Origin: Kitasatospora sp. MAP5-34
GTDB taxonomy: Bacteria; Actinomycetota; Actinomycetes; Streptomycetales; Streptomycetaceae
Direction of reading: 5' to 3'
DNA length: 64,000 bases
Assembly: GCF_029894335.1 (NCBI RefSeq)
Contig: NZ_JARXZC010000008.1
Span: forward strand, 113,368 to 177,367
Positions 34,534 to 44,082 of this stretch are shown piece by piece; the first letter of the stretch is position 1, and the number at the start of each line of letters is the position of its first letter. A model generated the notes under the pieces. That model made no database searches, had not been told where the DNA came from, and was given only the letters and a program-made list of their open reading frames with translations. The translations under genes were made by a program, and so were the position numbers.

Positions 34534-35613
34534 GTGAGCGGTACGGCAGCGCAGGGTCCCCGGCTCAGGCCGACCCTGGACGGCATCCCGACCTACAAGC
34601 CCGGCAAGCCGGCCAGCGCCGATTCGTACAAGCTGTCCTCGAACGAGAACCCGTACGAGCCGCTGCCCGGCGTGCTGGAGGCGGCGATCGCCGCTGCGGG
34701 CTCGTTCAACCGCTACCCCGACATGGCCGTGAGCGAGCTCACCGCCGAGCTGGCCGCGCGCTTCGGCGTGCCCGCCGAGCACATCGCGACCGGCACCGGA
34801 TCGGTCGGCGTGGCGCAGTCCCTGCTGCTCGCCACGGCGGGCCCGGGCGACGAGGTGATCTTCGCCTGGCGTTCCTTCGAGGCGTACCCGATCATCGTCC
34901 AGGTCGCCGGCGCCACCCCCGTGCCCGTGCCGCTGACCGCCGGTGAGGCGCACGACCTGGACGCGATGCTCGCCGCGATCACCGACCGGACCCGGTTGAT
35001 CTTCGTCTGCAACCCGAACAACCCCACCGGCGTGGCGATCCACCGCGCCGAGCTGGAGCGCTTCCTGGACGCCGTCCCCGGCGACATCCTGGTGGTGCTG
35101 GACGAGGCGTACCGCGAGTTCATCCGCGACAGCGAGGTGCCGGACGGCGTCGAGATCTACCGCGACCGGCCGAACGTCTGCGTGCTGCGGACCTTCTCCA
35201 AGGCGTACGGCCTGGCCGGCCTGCGGGTCGGCTTCGCCATCGCGCACGAGCCGGTGGCCACCGCGCTGCGCAAGACCGCCGTCCCGTTCGGCGTCAGCCG
35301 GCTCGCCCAGGACGCGGCCGTCGCCTCGCTGCGGGCCGAGGACGCGCTGCTGGTCCGGGTCGAGGCGCTGGTCGAGGAGCGGGCCCGGGTCGTCGCCGCG
35401 CTGACCGAGCAGGGCTGGGAGCTGGCCGACTCACAGGCCAACTTCGTCTGGCTGCGGCTCGGCGAGCGGACGATGGACTTCGCGGCGGCCTGTGACCGGG
35501 CCGGCGTGGTGGTCCGTCCGTTCGCCGGCGAGGGCGTCCGGGTCACCATCGGCGAGGTGGCCGGCAACGACATCTTCCTCGCCACTGCGGAGACCTTCCG
35601 CAAGGAGCTGTGA
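34534..35613 (+). CDS. hisC: Histidinol-phosphate/aromatic aminotransferase (class I/II PLP)
   Basis: A 359-residue aminotransferase. [40 protein letters not shown] and the PLP lysine in [17 protein letters not shown] (about residue 223) are diagnostic of the HisC/Pat family. It transfers an amino group from glutamate to imidazole acetol phosphate or to aromatic 2-oxoacids. It is not in a his operon, so a phenylalanine aminotransferase-type (Pat) role is as likely as histidine synthesis. GAAGGAG precedes the GTG start. Confidence 0.88.
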   Translation: MSGTAAQGPRLRPTLDGIPTYKPGKPASADSYKLSSNENPYEPLPGVLEAAIAAAGSFNRYPDMAVSELTAELAARFGVPAEHIATGTGSVGVAQSLLLATAGPGDEVIFAWRSFEAYPIIVQVAGATPVPVPLTAGEAHDLDAMLAAITDRTRLIFVCNPNNPTGVAIHRAELERFLDAVPGDILVVLDEAYREFIRDSEVPDGVEIYRDRPNVCVLRTFSKAYGLAGLRVGFAIAHEPVATALRKTAVPFGVSRLAQDAAVASLRAEDALLVRVEALVEERARVVAALTEQGWELADSQANFVWLRLGERTMDFAAACDRAGVVVRPFAGEGVRVTIGEVAGNDIFLATAETFRKEL

Positions 35614-35648
35614 CGTAGGACCGGTCGGTCTGAGTCAGGGAGCCGACG

Positions 35649-35687
35649 GGTGAGGGGCGGAGCGCCACCGGCGCTCCGCCCCTCACC
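35649..35687. terminator. Strong bidirectional terminator
   Basis: GGTGAGGGGCGGAGCGCC (35649-35666), loop ACC, then its exact reverse complement at 35670-35687. It serves the convergent hisC-like and lipoprotein genes. Confidence 0.92.
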
Positions 35688-35699
35688 TCGTGGGTTCGG

Positions 35700-36812
35700 T
35701 CAGCGGTAGGACGGCAGACCAGGGAAGGTGGAGACCAGGGTCGGCGCGGCGGAGCCGTTGGCGGGCAGGGTGGCGATGCCGTCGGGGGTGCGGACGGCGA
35801 GGGTGGTGCCGTCGGGGGACCAGGCGGGCTCGGTGTAGTCGGTGGTGGCGTGCGGGGTGAGGTCCTTCGCGGGGACCGGGCCGTTGTCCAGCTGCTCCGC
35901 GAAGAGGTGGTCGTGCCCGCCGACGGAACGGACGAAGACGACCTCCGAGCCGCTCGGCGACAGCGCGGGCTCGGAGCCGGGGGTGAGTACGCCGCCGTTC
36001 TGGCGCAGGTACTCGTCACGGATGTAGACATTGCCGTCGGTGGAGTTGGCGTAGACGATCCGGGCGATCTTGCCGCCGCCGCTCGCCCAGCCGTTGCCGG
36101 TCTCGGGCAGCGGGGCGACGTTGTCGCCGGCGTAGCCGCCCAGGGTCAGCACGGTCGGCTGCGCGTCGACGCTGTCGGCGGGGACCTTCTCCAACCGGGC
36201 GGCGCCGCCGCGGCCGACGCTGAAGACGAGGTTGTTCTTCGCCGGAATGAGGTAGTGCGAGTCGGCCGGGGCCACCTGCCAGGTCGGGTGCGACCAGGTC
36301 TGCCCGCCGGAGTTCTTGGCGACGACGACGCGTCCGCTGCCGTCCGGGTTCGCGGTGACGAGGTCGCCGGCGCCGTCGATGAAGGCGGCCTTGGCGCCGT
36401 TCGGCGACCAGGCGAGGTCCTTGACGGCGGTGCCGAAGTCGACCGAGGTGCCGTTCATCAGGACGTACCGGGTGCCGTTGCTGATGGTCAGCCCGTTCTT
36501 CGCGGTGCCGTTCCGGCCGGGCGCGGCAGCGGGGGCGCTGTGCAGGGAGGCCGGGCGGGGGGTCGCGGTGACCGGGGCGGCGCTGCCGGGGGTGGTGCTG
36601 GGGGCGGTGCTGGGCGCGACCGACGCGGTCGGGGCGGCGGTCGGAGTGGCCGTTGCCGAGGGGGTCGTGGTGACCACGGTGTTCCCGGCCGGTGCGGCGT
36701 TGTTGCTACCGGTGGCGTTCGGACCGCAGGCGGAGAGCAGTGCTGCGGCGCCGGCCGTGATGGCGACGGTGAGGGCGATGGCGGCGGAGCGGCGGTGCAT
36801 ACGAGCGGACAT
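35700..36812 (-). CDS. Lipoprotein with TolB/PD40-like beta-propeller repeats
   Basis: A 370-residue protein. The signal peptide ends in the lipobox LLSAC (Cys near residue 29). A Thr/Ala/Pro-rich linker of about 70 residues follows, then repeats of a propeller blade type: DLAWSPNGAKAAFIDG, EPALSPSGSEVVFVRS, EPAWSPDGTTLAVRTP. The SP[ND]G[TA] pattern is that of WD40-like/PD40 repeats found in TolB. It is probably a surface lipoprotein; partner unknown. The start follows GGGGGGAAACACTC. Confidence 0.8.
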   Translation of the reverse strand: MSARMHRRSAAIALTVAITAGAAALLSACGPNATGSNNAAPAGNTVVTTTPSATATPTAAPTASVAPSTAPSTTPGSAAPVTATPRPASLHSAPAAAPGRNGTAKNGLTISNGTRYVLMNGTSVDFGTAVKDLAWSPNGAKAAFIDGAGDLVTANPDGSGRVVVAKNSGGQTWSHPTWQVAPADSHYLIPAKNNLVFSVGRGGAARLEKVPADSVDAQPTVLTLGGYAGDNVAPLPETGNGWASGGGKIARIVYANSTDGNVYIRDEYLRQNGGVLTPGSEPALSPSGSEVVFVRSVGGHDHLFAEQLDNGPVPAKDLTPHATTDYTEPAWSPDGTTLAVRTPDGIATLPANGSAAPTLVSTFPGLPSYR

Positions 36813-37282
36813 GAGTGTTTCCCCCCAGGGATGTGGATGCTGCTTGGTTGCTCGGGAGCCGCGCCGCTCGTCCCCTGGGTCTGTCGTCCACCCGTTCGAC
36901 CTGCTGCCGCTCTGTGCGATGAGAGAAGACTGTCAGCCAAGGATCCCGGGGCTGTGCGGCGGCTGTCATGGGCGTGTAACAGCACCTCGGGGGCGGGTGA
37001 CAGCACCTCGCGCCCTCCGGAACCGCCCTGGCCGTCCGGCCGGTTGCGACGGTCACCGGACGACGTCGGGAGGGTGCTGCGGCCGGGCTGGGGCAGGAGG
37101 ATTCAGAAGCACACTGGATGCGCTGGGAACTCGCTGGTAGTTCAATCAACAGCTTGCCGGAAACGGGTAGTGAATCGGACTCGGCCACACCGGTTGGGTG
37201 GTAATTGTCCGGATTGCTGGATTCAGGTTTCTCCCAGCCGGGGCACAGGGGTTGGCAAGAGCCCCGCGCGAAGCTGTGGCCC
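36813..37282. other. 470-base divergent intergenic region
   Basis: It lies between the lipoprotein and efflux-adaptor genes. It contains two direct copies of ACAGCACCTCG (in 36978-37012) and AT-richer stretches around 37130-37230 that may hold the efflux promoter. No convincing coding frame is seen. Confidence 0.4.
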
Positions 37283-38668
37283 ATGAAGGTCCTCCCGCGA
37301 CGGCGCGGTGCCGTCCTAGTCAACTCCGCGCTCGGCGTGGCCCTGCTGGCCGGGGCCGCGCTCGCCTACACAATTCTGGGAAGCGGTACGAGTTCGGCCG
37401 CCGGCAAGGCCCAGATCCGCAGTGTCGCTGTCACCAAGGGCACGGTCCTGGCCACGGTGTCCGGTTCCGGCACCCTCTCCTCCCCCAGTGACACAGGCCA
37501 GGACTTCGTCACCGGCGGCAAGTTGACCTCGGTCGACGTCGCCGTCGGTGATTCGGTGAAGAAGGGCCAGGTGCTCGCGACCGTCGACACCACCGACGCC
37601 CAGCAGCAGGTGGACACGGCCCAGTCGGCCCTGACCGCCGCTGACGCGAACCTCACCAAGGCCCAGGCCGGCGTCACCACCACGACCAGCTCCCCGCTGC
37701 CCTCCACGGGCGGCACCGGCACCGGTGGCGGCAGTGGCAGCGGCGGCGGTCGCTCCTCGACCACGCCTGCCCCGCAGATGACCACCATCACCACCACCAA
37801 GGTCGACGACGCCCAGGTCGCCCAGGCCCAGCAGCAGGTGGACACCGCGAAGATCGCGCTGGCGAACGCCCAGACCGCGCTGGCCGGCACCACGCTCACC
37901 GCTTCGGCGGACGGCACGGTCGCCTCGGTCGCCGGCAAGGTCGGCGACACCGTCGCGTCCGCCTCGGGTTCGAGCTCCGGCTCCGGGGCGAGTGGCTCCA
38001 AGTCCTCCTCCGGCAGCTCGGGTTCGAGCTCCAGTGGCTCCTCGCCGACCGGCTTCGTCGTGCTGACCAACCCCTCCGGGATGCAGGTCAGCGGCGCCTT
38101 CTCCGAGCTGGACTCGCTGAAGCTGAAGAAGGGCGAGGCGGCCACCGTCACGCTCAACGCGCAGTCCGACACCAAGCTCAACGCGACCGTCCTGTCGGTC
38201 AGTTCGCTCCCGCTGGCGAGCAGCGGCTCGTCCAGCGCGGTCCAGTACGGCGCGGTGCTGCAGATCAACGGCGACACCAGCAAGCTGCGGACCGGCCTGA
38301 GCGCCACCGTCTCGGTCATCACCGGGGAGGCGGACAACGCGCTCTCGGTGCCGACCACCGCGCTCGCCGGTACCGGCACCAGCCGGACCGCGACGCTCGT
38401 CCACGACGACGGCACCACCGCACGGGTCGACGTCACCGTCGGCGTCGAGGGTGACTCCACCGTGCAGGTGGTCTCCGGACTCAACGAAGGTGACAAGGTC
38501 GAGCTCGCTTCGACCACCGCCGGTGGCGGCAACGGCTTCCCGAGCGGCAGCTTCCCCGGTCTGGGCGGTGGCGCCCTCGGTGGTGGCGGCTTCGGCGGTG
38601 GCGGCGGTGGCGGTCGAGCCGGTGGTGGCGGTGGCGGCACCGGTGGCGGCGGCGGAGGCAAGGGCTGA
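37283..38668 (+). CDS. Efflux periplasmic adaptor, MacA/HlyD type
   Basis: A 461-residue protein with one N-terminal membrane anchor (NSALGVALLAGAALAYTILG). A biotinyl-lipoyl-like barrel (GKLTSVDVAVGDSVKKGQVL) and a coiled-coil hairpin (DAQQQVDTAQSALTAADANL ... DAQVAQAQQQVDTAKIALAN) follow, interrupted by a Thr/Gly-rich loop. A Ser/Gly-rich segment (about 231-255), the beta-barrel domain and a membrane-proximal domain come next. The C-terminus is almost pure glycine. In Gram-positives such adaptors pair with MacB-type ABC pumps. The gene starts a four-gene operon. ATG 37283 has a poor ribosome site. Confidence 0.85.
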   Translation: MKVLPRRRGAVLVNSALGVALLAGAALAYTILGSGTSSAAGKAQIRSVAVTKGTVLATVSGSGTLSSPSDTGQDFVTGGKLTSVDVAVGDSVKKGQVLATVDTTDAQQQVDTAQSALTAADANLTKAQAGVTTTTSSPLPSTGGTGTGGGSGSGGGRSSTTPAPQMTTITTTKVDDAQVAQAQQQVDTAKIALANAQTALAGTTLTASADGTVASVAGKVGDTVASASGSSSGSGASGSKSSSGSSGSSSSGSSPTGFVVLTNPSGMQVSGAFSELDSLKLKKGEAATVTLNAQSDTKLNATVLSVSSLPLASSGSSSAVQYGAVLQINGDTSKLRTGLSATVSVITGEADNALSVPTTALAGTGTSRTATLVHDDGTTARVDVTVGVEGDSTVQVVSGLNEGDKVELASTTAGGGNGFPSGSFPGLGGGALGGGGFGGGGGGGRAGGGGGGTGGGGGGKG

Positions 38669-39450
38669 TGTCGAGTCAGAAGCCCCCCGTCATCCAGATC
38701 CGCCGGGTCACCAAGTCGTACGGCCACGGTGACGCGACCGTGCACGCCCTGCGCGGTCCGGACGATCCGGTGACCGGCGCCCCGCTGGGGGTGAACCTGG
38801 ACATCGAACAGGGTGACTTCGTCGCGGTGATGGGCAGCTCGGGCTCCGGCAAGTCGACGCTGATGAACATCCTCGGCTGCCTCGACGTCCCGACGGCAGG
38901 TCGTTACCTGCTGGACGGCATCGACGTCGGTCACCTGGACGAGGGGCAGCTCTCGCTGGTCCGGAACCGCAAGATCGGCTTCATCTTCCAGTCGTTCAAC
39001 CTGGTGCCCCGCACCACCGCCCTCGCTCAGGTGGAACTCCCGCTCGCCTACGCGGGCGTGCGCTCCGCCGAGCGCCGGCGGCGGGCGCTGGCCGCGCTGG
39101 ACATGGTCGGGCTCACCGAGCGCGCCGGGCACAAGCCCAACGAACTCTCCGGCGGCCAGCAGCAACGTGTCGCGGTGGCAAGGGCGTTGGTCACCGCACC
39201 GGCGATGCTGCTGGCCGACGAGCCCACCGGCAACCTGGACAGCCGCTCCACCGAGGAGGTGCTGTCGATCATCGACAACCTCAACGCGACCGGCCGCACC
39301 ATCGTCCTGATCACCCACGAGGACGAGGTCGCCCACCACGCCAAGCGGGTCATCCGCCTGGTGGACGGCGCGATCATCCACGACGTACGGCAGGCGCCCG
39401 TCAACGGCCTGCCGCCCGCCCTCCTCGAGCTCGTGGGGGTTCGCGCGTGA
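38668..39450 (+). CDS. ABC transporter ATP-binding protein, MacB/LolD type
   Basis: A 260-residue ATPase. Walker A is GSSGSGKSTLMNILGCLD, the signature is LSGGQQQRVAVARAL, Walker B is MLLADEPTGNLDS and the H-loop is ITHED. The initial segment has an inserted loop (GPDDPVTGAPLG) before strand 3. Its ATG shares one base with the adaptor's TGA, so translation is coupled. It drives the MacB-like permease encoded next. Confidence 0.92.
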   Translation: MSSQKPPVIQIRRVTKSYGHGDATVHALRGPDDPVTGAPLGVNLDIEQGDFVAVMGSSGSGKSTLMNILGCLDVPTAGRYLLDGIDVGHLDEGQLSLVRNRKIGFIFQSFNLVPRTTALAQVELPLAYAGVRSAERRRRALAALDMVGLTERAGHKPNELSGGQQQRVAVARALVTAPAMLLADEPTGNLDSRSTEEVLSIIDNLNATGRTIVLITHEDEVAHHAKRVIRLVDGAIIHDVRQAPVNGLPPALLELVGVRA

Positions 39451-40652
39451 TCCTCTGGCAGATGCTCCGCTTCGCCTTCGGCGGCCTGGCCGCCAACAAG
39501 GTGCGCTCGTTCCTCACCATGCTCGGCGTGCTGATCGGTGTGGCCTCGGTGATCCTGCTGCTGGCGGTCGGCAACGGCTCCTCCACGGCGGTCAAGAACT
39601 CGATCACCTCGCTCGGCACCAACTCGCTCACCGTCTCCTCGATGGGCGCGCGCGGTGCCGCCGGCAGCACGGTCAAGAAGCTGACGGTCGACGACGCGAA
39701 GGCGCTGGCCTCGGCCACCGACGCGCCCTCGATCAAGTCCGTCGCCCCGGTGGTCACCACCAGCGCCGCCGCGCTGTACGGGAACATCTCGTACACGCCC
39801 GGCTCGATCATCGGCACCTACCCGGCGTACTTCGAGACCGCCAACCAGAAGGTGGCGAAGGGCGACTACTTCAGCAACGACGACGTGCTGAACTCCCGCA
39901 AGGTCGCGGTGATCGGCTCCACCACCGCCAGCCAGCTCTTCGACACCGAGGACCCGGTCGGCAAGAAGATCACCATCGGCGGCACCCCGTTCACCGTCCT
40001 CGGTGTGCTGCAGACCAAGGGCAGCACCGGCTTCAACGACCCGGACGACGTGGTGATCGCCCCGCTGCCGACCGTGCAGAACGCCTTCACCGGCTTCGGT
40101 TCGGTCAACCAGATCCTGGTGCAGGCGACTTCGGCCGACACCACGACGGCCGCGCAGAGCGACATCACCCGGATCCTGATGGGCACCCACGCCATCAGCG
40201 ACCCCAGCAAGGTCGACTTCCGGATCAGCAACCAGACCTCGCTGCTGACCGCCCGGGAGAGCACCACCAAGACCTTCACCGTGCTGCTCGGCGCGGTCGC
40301 CGCGATCTCGCTGCTGGTCGGCGGGATCGGCATCACCAACATCATGCTGGTCACCGTCACCGAGCGGACCAGGGAGATCGGTATCCGCAAGGCGCTCGGG
40401 GCACCCAAGGGCGTCATCCTCGGGCAGTTCCTCACGGAATCCACGCTGCTCTCGGTGATCGGCGCGGGGCTGGGGGTGGCGGTGGGGATCTTCGGATCGC
40501 ACTTCAGCATCGTCGGCATCAAGCCGGTGGTCATCCCGGAGTCCGTGCTCGGCGCCTTCGCGATCGCGGTGGCCATCGGGCTGTTCTTCGGCAGCTACCC
40601 CGCCAACCGGGCCGCCTCGCTGCGCCCGATCGAAGCCCTTCGGCACGAGTGA
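39447..40652 (+). CDS. ABC transporter permease, MacB/FtsX family
   Basis: A 401-residue permease. There is one N-terminal helix (LTMLGVLIGVASVILLLAVG), a 220-residue extracytoplasmic MacB periplasmic-core domain, then three helices of the FtsX domain (LLGAVAAISLLVGGIGITNI; ESTLLSVIGAGLGVAVGIFG; LGAFAIAVAIGLFFGSYPAN). The motif ERTREIGIRKALGA is characteristic. The GTG start overlaps the ATPase stop. With the two preceding genes it forms a mechanotransmission-type efflux system. Confidence 0.91.
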   Translation: MILWQMLRFAFGGLAANKVRSFLTMLGVLIGVASVILLLAVGNGSSTAVKNSITSLGTNSLTVSSMGARGAAGSTVKKLTVDDAKALASATDAPSIKSVAPVVTTSAAALYGNISYTPGSIIGTYPAYFETANQKVAKGDYFSNDDVLNSRKVAVIGSTTASQLFDTEDPVGKKITIGGTPFTVLGVLQTKGSTGFNDPDDVVIAPLPTVQNAFTGFGSVNQILVQATSADTTTAAQSDITRILMGTHAISDPSKVDFRISNQTSLLTARESTTKTFTVLLGAVAAISLLVGGIGITNIMLVTVTERTREIGIRKALGAPKGVILGQFLTESTLLSVIGAGLGVAVGIFGSHFSIVGIKPVVIPESVLGAFAIAVAIGLFFGSYPANRAASLRPIEALRHE

Positions 40653-40669
40653 ACCAGGAGCACCGAACC

Positions 40670-41281
40670 ATGCCTCACGAGAACGATCCGAACACGGAGC
40701 TGCTGGCCACCCCGCCGGACGCCCGCGACATCACCGCCGAACTCGCGGCGGCCCCGCGCCGCAAGCTGCCCTGGCTCTCGCTGGGCCTGGCCGGCGCGGC
40801 GATCGCCACGGCCGCCTTCGCGGGCGGCGCCTGGTACGAGAAGGGGAACGGCACGACCACCGGTACGAGCACCCGGGCCGCAGGCCAGGGCGCCCGTGGC
40901 GCGGGCGGCGGCGCCGGGGGTTACGGCGGCGGCGCCGGTGGCGGCACCCGTCGCAGCGGCCAGGGTGGCGCGGGCGGCGGCTTCGCCCGGGGCACGGTCA
41001 AGGCCGTCGACGGCAGCACCGTCTACCTCACCGACGCCAACGGCAACACCATCAAGGTGACCACGGCCGCCACCACCAAGATCCAGCTCAGCAAGGACGG
41101 CCAGGTCGCCGACCTCCAGCCCGGCCAGAGCGTCGTGGTGGTCGGCACCCCGGACGCCTCCGGCGGTTACGCCGCCACCCAGCTCACCGAGGGCGGCACC
41201 ACCGGCTTCGGCGGCGGCGGCGGTGGCGGTGGCTTCGGCGGCGGTGGTGGCGGGGGGACCCGCACCCCGTCCGGCGGCTGA
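40670..41281 (+). CDS. Membrane-anchored Gly-rich protein with DUF5666-like domain
   Basis: A 203-residue protein. It has one N-terminal membrane segment (LSLGLAGAAIATAAFAGGAW), a Gly/Arg-rich stretch, a small beta domain (GTVKAVDGSTVYLTDANGNT ... QPGQSVVVVGTPDASGGY) like DUF5666, and a glycine-only tail. The tail resembles that of the adaptor at 37283. It is the last gene of the efflux operon and may be an accessory. ATG 40670 follows CAGGAG; a GTG at 40649 overlapping the permease is an alternative. Confidence 0.75.
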   Translation: MPHENDPNTELLATPPDARDITAELAAAPRRKLPWLSLGLAGAAIATAAFAGGAWYEKGNGTTTGTSTRAAGQGARGAGGGAGGYGGGAGGGTRRSGQGGAGGGFARGTVKAVDGSTVYLTDANGNTIKVTTAATTKIQLSKDGQVADLQPGQSVVVVGTPDASGGYAATQLTEGGTTGFGGGGGGGGFGGGGGGGTRTPSGG

Positions 41282-41300
41282 CACCCGCTCGCGACAGACT

Positions 41301-41334
41301 CCGGCCCGGCCGATACCCCGATCGGCCGGGCCGG
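41301..41334 (+). terminator. Terminator of the efflux operon
   Basis: CCGGCCCGGCCGAT (41301-41314), a 6-base loop, ATCGGCCGGGCCGG (41321-41334): a perfect 14-pair stem 20 bases after the stop. Confidence 0.9.
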
Positions 41335-41655
41335 TCCGTCTTCCGGCACCGCCGGTCGGCCGTCCCGTGCTGCCCGGCGGTCCGGCGGTCCGGTCCTGGG
41401 TGGTCCTGCCGGTCCGATCCGGTCTGGGCTAGTCCGATTCCGGTCCGGTCCCGGTCGGGTTCCGGTACAGTCCGGTACCGGCCGCTCGACACTGCGCGGC
41501 CGGCGGACCTGGACGATCAGGTATGCGAACCGGCCGGTGCTCCGTGGGCTGTGGGGTGTCGGGCGGGTTCATCAAGCCTTCATCAACCACACGTAGCGTC
41601 CCCCGGGCTATCGTCCATCAAGGATGTCAGCGTTCGACCGGGAGGCGGATCAACC
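41335..41655 (+). other. Intergenic region with CCGGTC-type short repeats
   Basis: From about 41350 to 41490 the sequence is dominated by irregular copies of CCGGTC/TCCGGT/GGTCCG. After this, TTCATCAAGCCTTCATCAAC at 41569-41588 contains a direct repeat of TTCATCAA, a spacing typical of OmpR-family half-sites about 70 bases before the response-regulator gene. Confidence 0.5.
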
Positions 41656-42435
41656 GTGCAAGGGACTACGACCGCAGCCGTGCCGACCACAGGAACCGGG
41701 GTCGCGGGTACTGCCGCAGCCGGCGAGGCTTTCCTGCTGGTCGTCGACGACGAGCCCAACATCCGCGAGCTGCTCTCGGCCTCGCTCCGATTCTCCGGCT
41801 TCCGGGTGGTCTCCGCCGCGACCGGCGAAGAGGCGCTGGCCGCCGTCGCCAACGAGCGGCCCGACCTGGTCGTGCTGGACGTGATGCTGCCCGACCTGGA
41901 CGGTTTCACCGTCGTCGAGCGGCTGCGCGAGCAGACCCAGTGGCCGCAGTCCGCCGAGCACGTGCCGGTGCTCTTCCTCACCGCCCGGGACGGCACCGGC
42001 GACAAGGTGCAGGGCCTGGCCGCCGGAGCGGACGACTACGTCACCAAGCCGTTCAGCCTGGAGGAGCTGATCGCCCGGATCCGGGCGATCCTGCGCCGGG
42101 CGGGCGGTCCGTCCGACGACGGCAGGCTGATGGTCGGCGACCTGACCCTGGACCCGCTCGCCCACGAGGTGACCCGCGCGGACCGTTCGATCGCGCTCTC
42201 GCCGACCGAGTTCAAGCTGCTGCACTACCTGATGGCCAACGTCGGCCGGGTGGTCTCCAAGGCCCAGATACTCGACCACGTCTGGGCGTACGACTTCGGC
42301 GGCGACCTCTCGATCGTCGAGTCGTACATCTCTTACCTGCGCCGCAAGCTCGACTCCGGCCCGGCGCACGGCCCCAAGCTGATCCACACCGTTCGCGGCA
42401 TCGGGTACGCACTGCGTCGCCCGCCGCAGTCCTGA
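41656..42435 (+). CDS. OmpR/PhoB-family response regulator
   Basis: A 259-residue protein. A 36-residue Thr/Ala-rich lead is followed by a receiver domain with LLVVDDEPNIRELL, the phospho-acceptor Asp in LVVLDVMLPDLDG (about residue 75), and the switch Lys in DDYVTKPFSLEELI. A winged-helix output domain follows (TEFKLLHYLMANVGRVVSKA; VESYISYLRRKLD). The GTG start has GGGAGG 8 bases upstream. The histidine kinase gene begins 4 bases after the stop. The neighbouring efflux operon is an obvious candidate target; the TTCATCAA repeat upstream suggests autoregulation. Confidence 0.92.
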   Translation: MQGTTTAAVPTTGTGVAGTAAAGEAFLLVVDDEPNIRELLSASLRFSGFRVVSAATGEEALAAVANERPDLVVLDVMLPDLDGFTVVERLREQTQWPQSAEHVPVLFLTARDGTGDKVQGLAAGADDYVTKPFSLEELIARIRAILRRAGGPSDDGRLMVGDLTLDPLAHEVTRADRSIALSPTEFKLLHYLMANVGRVVSKAQILDHVWAYDFGGDLSIVESYISYLRRKLDSGPAHGPKLIHTVRGIGYALRRPPQS

Positions 42436-42439
42436 GCCG

Positions 42440-43990
42440 ATGAAGCCCGTCGCCCGCCTCCGCAGCCTCCGCCGGCTCCCCGGCCTCCGCAGCCTCCGTA
42501 GGCTGCGGTGGCTGGCGCCGTCCCGGCTGTCGCTGCGGGCCCGGCTGCTGGTGTTGTCGCTCGTGCTGGTCACCACCGGTCTGGCGGTGAGCGACACGGT
42601 GGTGCTCGGCGCCGTCCGGATGCAGCTGGTGCAGCGGGCCGACCAGCAGCTCCAGCGCCTCGCCGAGCCGATGTCCCGGCACGCGGCGTGGGGCAGTGGC
42701 CGTCCCTACGGCCAGGGGCCGGCCGCCAAGCGGGGCGGCCAGTACCTGCCCAGCCAGTACGTGGTGCAGTACCTGGGTGCGAACGGCAACGTGCAGGCTG
42801 TGCTCCGCCAGCCGATCTCCGACTCCGATCCCTCGCCCGAGCTGGACGATCTGACGCCGACTCAGCTGATGGCCAAGCAGGGCGCGGGCTTCACCGTCCC
42901 CGACGAGCACGGCGAGGGCACCTGGCGGGTGCTCGTCCTCCCGGTCGCCCGGGGCACGGGCGGCAGTGACTTCGTCGAGCCCTCCTACCTACTGGCGGCC
43001 GTCTCGCTGGACGACGTGGACTCCACCGTCGGCAAGTTGCGGGCGTCGTTCCTGGCGATCGGCGCGGCCGTGCTGCTGCTGATCGCCGCACTCGGCTTCT
43101 TCGCCGTCCGGGCCGGGCTGCGCCCGCTGGCCCGGATCGGGCAGGACGCCGAACTGATCGCGGCCGGCCGGCTCTCGCACCGGATGCCCGAACTCGCACC
43201 CCGGACCGAGGTCGGCCGGCTCTCCGCGACGCTCAACGGGATGCTCACCCAGATCGAGGCGGCCTTCGCTGCGCGGGCCGAGTCGGAGGCCCGGATGCGG
43301 CGCTTCGTCGCGGATGCCTCGCACGAGCTGCGCACCCCGCTGGCGAGCATCCGGGGCTTCGCGGAGTTGCACCGGATGGGCGCGCTCCCCGACGTGGTGA
43401 GCGCGATGCACCGGATCGAGAGCGAGGCCGTCCGGATGGGCGGCCTGGTCGAGGACCTGCTGACGCTGGCCCGGCTGGACGAGGAACGCCCGCTGGACCT
43501 GGCCCCGATGGACCTGCGCACGCTGGCGGCCGACGCCCTGCACGACCTCACCGCCCTCGACCCGGGCCGCCCGGTCGCGCTCACCGGCCCGGACGGTACG
43601 GGTGCTCCGCAGCCCGCGCCCGTCCTCGGCGACGAGGCCCGGCTGCGCCAGGTGGTGACCAACCTGGTCGGCAACGCCGTCAAGCACACCCCGCCGGGCA
43701 CCGCCGTCCGGATCGGCGTCGGCCTCGCCGCGACCGACGGCGGCTGCCTCCTCGAGGTCGCCGACTCCGGCCCCGGCCTGGCCCCCGACCAGGCGGCCCA
43801 GGTCTTCGAACGCTTCTACCGCGTCGACGCCTCCCGTAGCCGCCACGAGGGCGGCGGCGCCGGCCTCGGCCTCGCCATCGCCTCCGCCCTGGTCAACGCC
43901 CACGGCGGCACCCTCACCCTGGAGACCTCCCCGGGCCGGGGCGCGGCCTTCCAGGTCCGCATCCCGAAGGCGCGTCCGTCGATCGGGTGA
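42440..43990 (+). CDS. Sensor histidine kinase (HAMP-HisKA-HATPase)
   Basis: A 516-residue membrane kinase. The first helix is at about residues 33-60 (LLVLSLVLVTTGLAVSDTVV), an extracytoplasmic sensor follows to about 190, then the second helix (FLAIGAAVLLLIAALGFFAV), HAMP, and HisKA with the phospho-His in SHELRTPLASIRGFAELH (about residue 294). The ATPase has VTNLVGNAVKHTPPG (N box), VADSGPGLAPDQ (G1) and GGGAGLGLAIASALV (G2). It pairs with the preceding regulator. The N-terminal 30 residues are Arg/Leu-rich near-repeats (LRSLRRLPGLRSLRRLRWL). Confidence 0.92.
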   Translation: MKPVARLRSLRRLPGLRSLRRLRWLAPSRLSLRARLLVLSLVLVTTGLAVSDTVVLGAVRMQLVQRADQQLQRLAEPMSRHAAWGSGRPYGQGPAAKRGGQYLPSQYVVQYLGANGNVQAVLRQPISDSDPSPELDDLTPTQLMAKQGAGFTVPDEHGEGTWRVLVLPVARGTGGSDFVEPSYLLAAVSLDDVDSTVGKLRASFLAIGAAVLLLIAALGFFAVRAGLRPLARIGQDAELIAAGRLSHRMPELAPRTEVGRLSATLNGMLTQIEAAFAARAESEARMRRFVADASHELRTPLASIRGFAELHRMGALPDVVSAMHRIESEAVRMGGLVEDLLTLARLDEERPLDLAPMDLRTLAADALHDLTALDPGRPVALTGPDGTGAPQPAPVLGDEARLRQVVTNLVGNAVKHTPPGTAVRIGVGLAATDGGCLLEVADSGPGLAPDQAAQVFERFYRVDASRSRHEGGGAGLGLAIASALVNAHGGTLTLETSPGRGAAFQVRIPKARPSIG

Positions 43991-44082
43991 CGTGCAGCGA
44001 ATGTGGTGGCAGACCCGATGGACGTGTGCGACTGTTCCGCTGCGGCTTGTGCCACGCCGAGCGGGCTGCCCACACTGGACCA

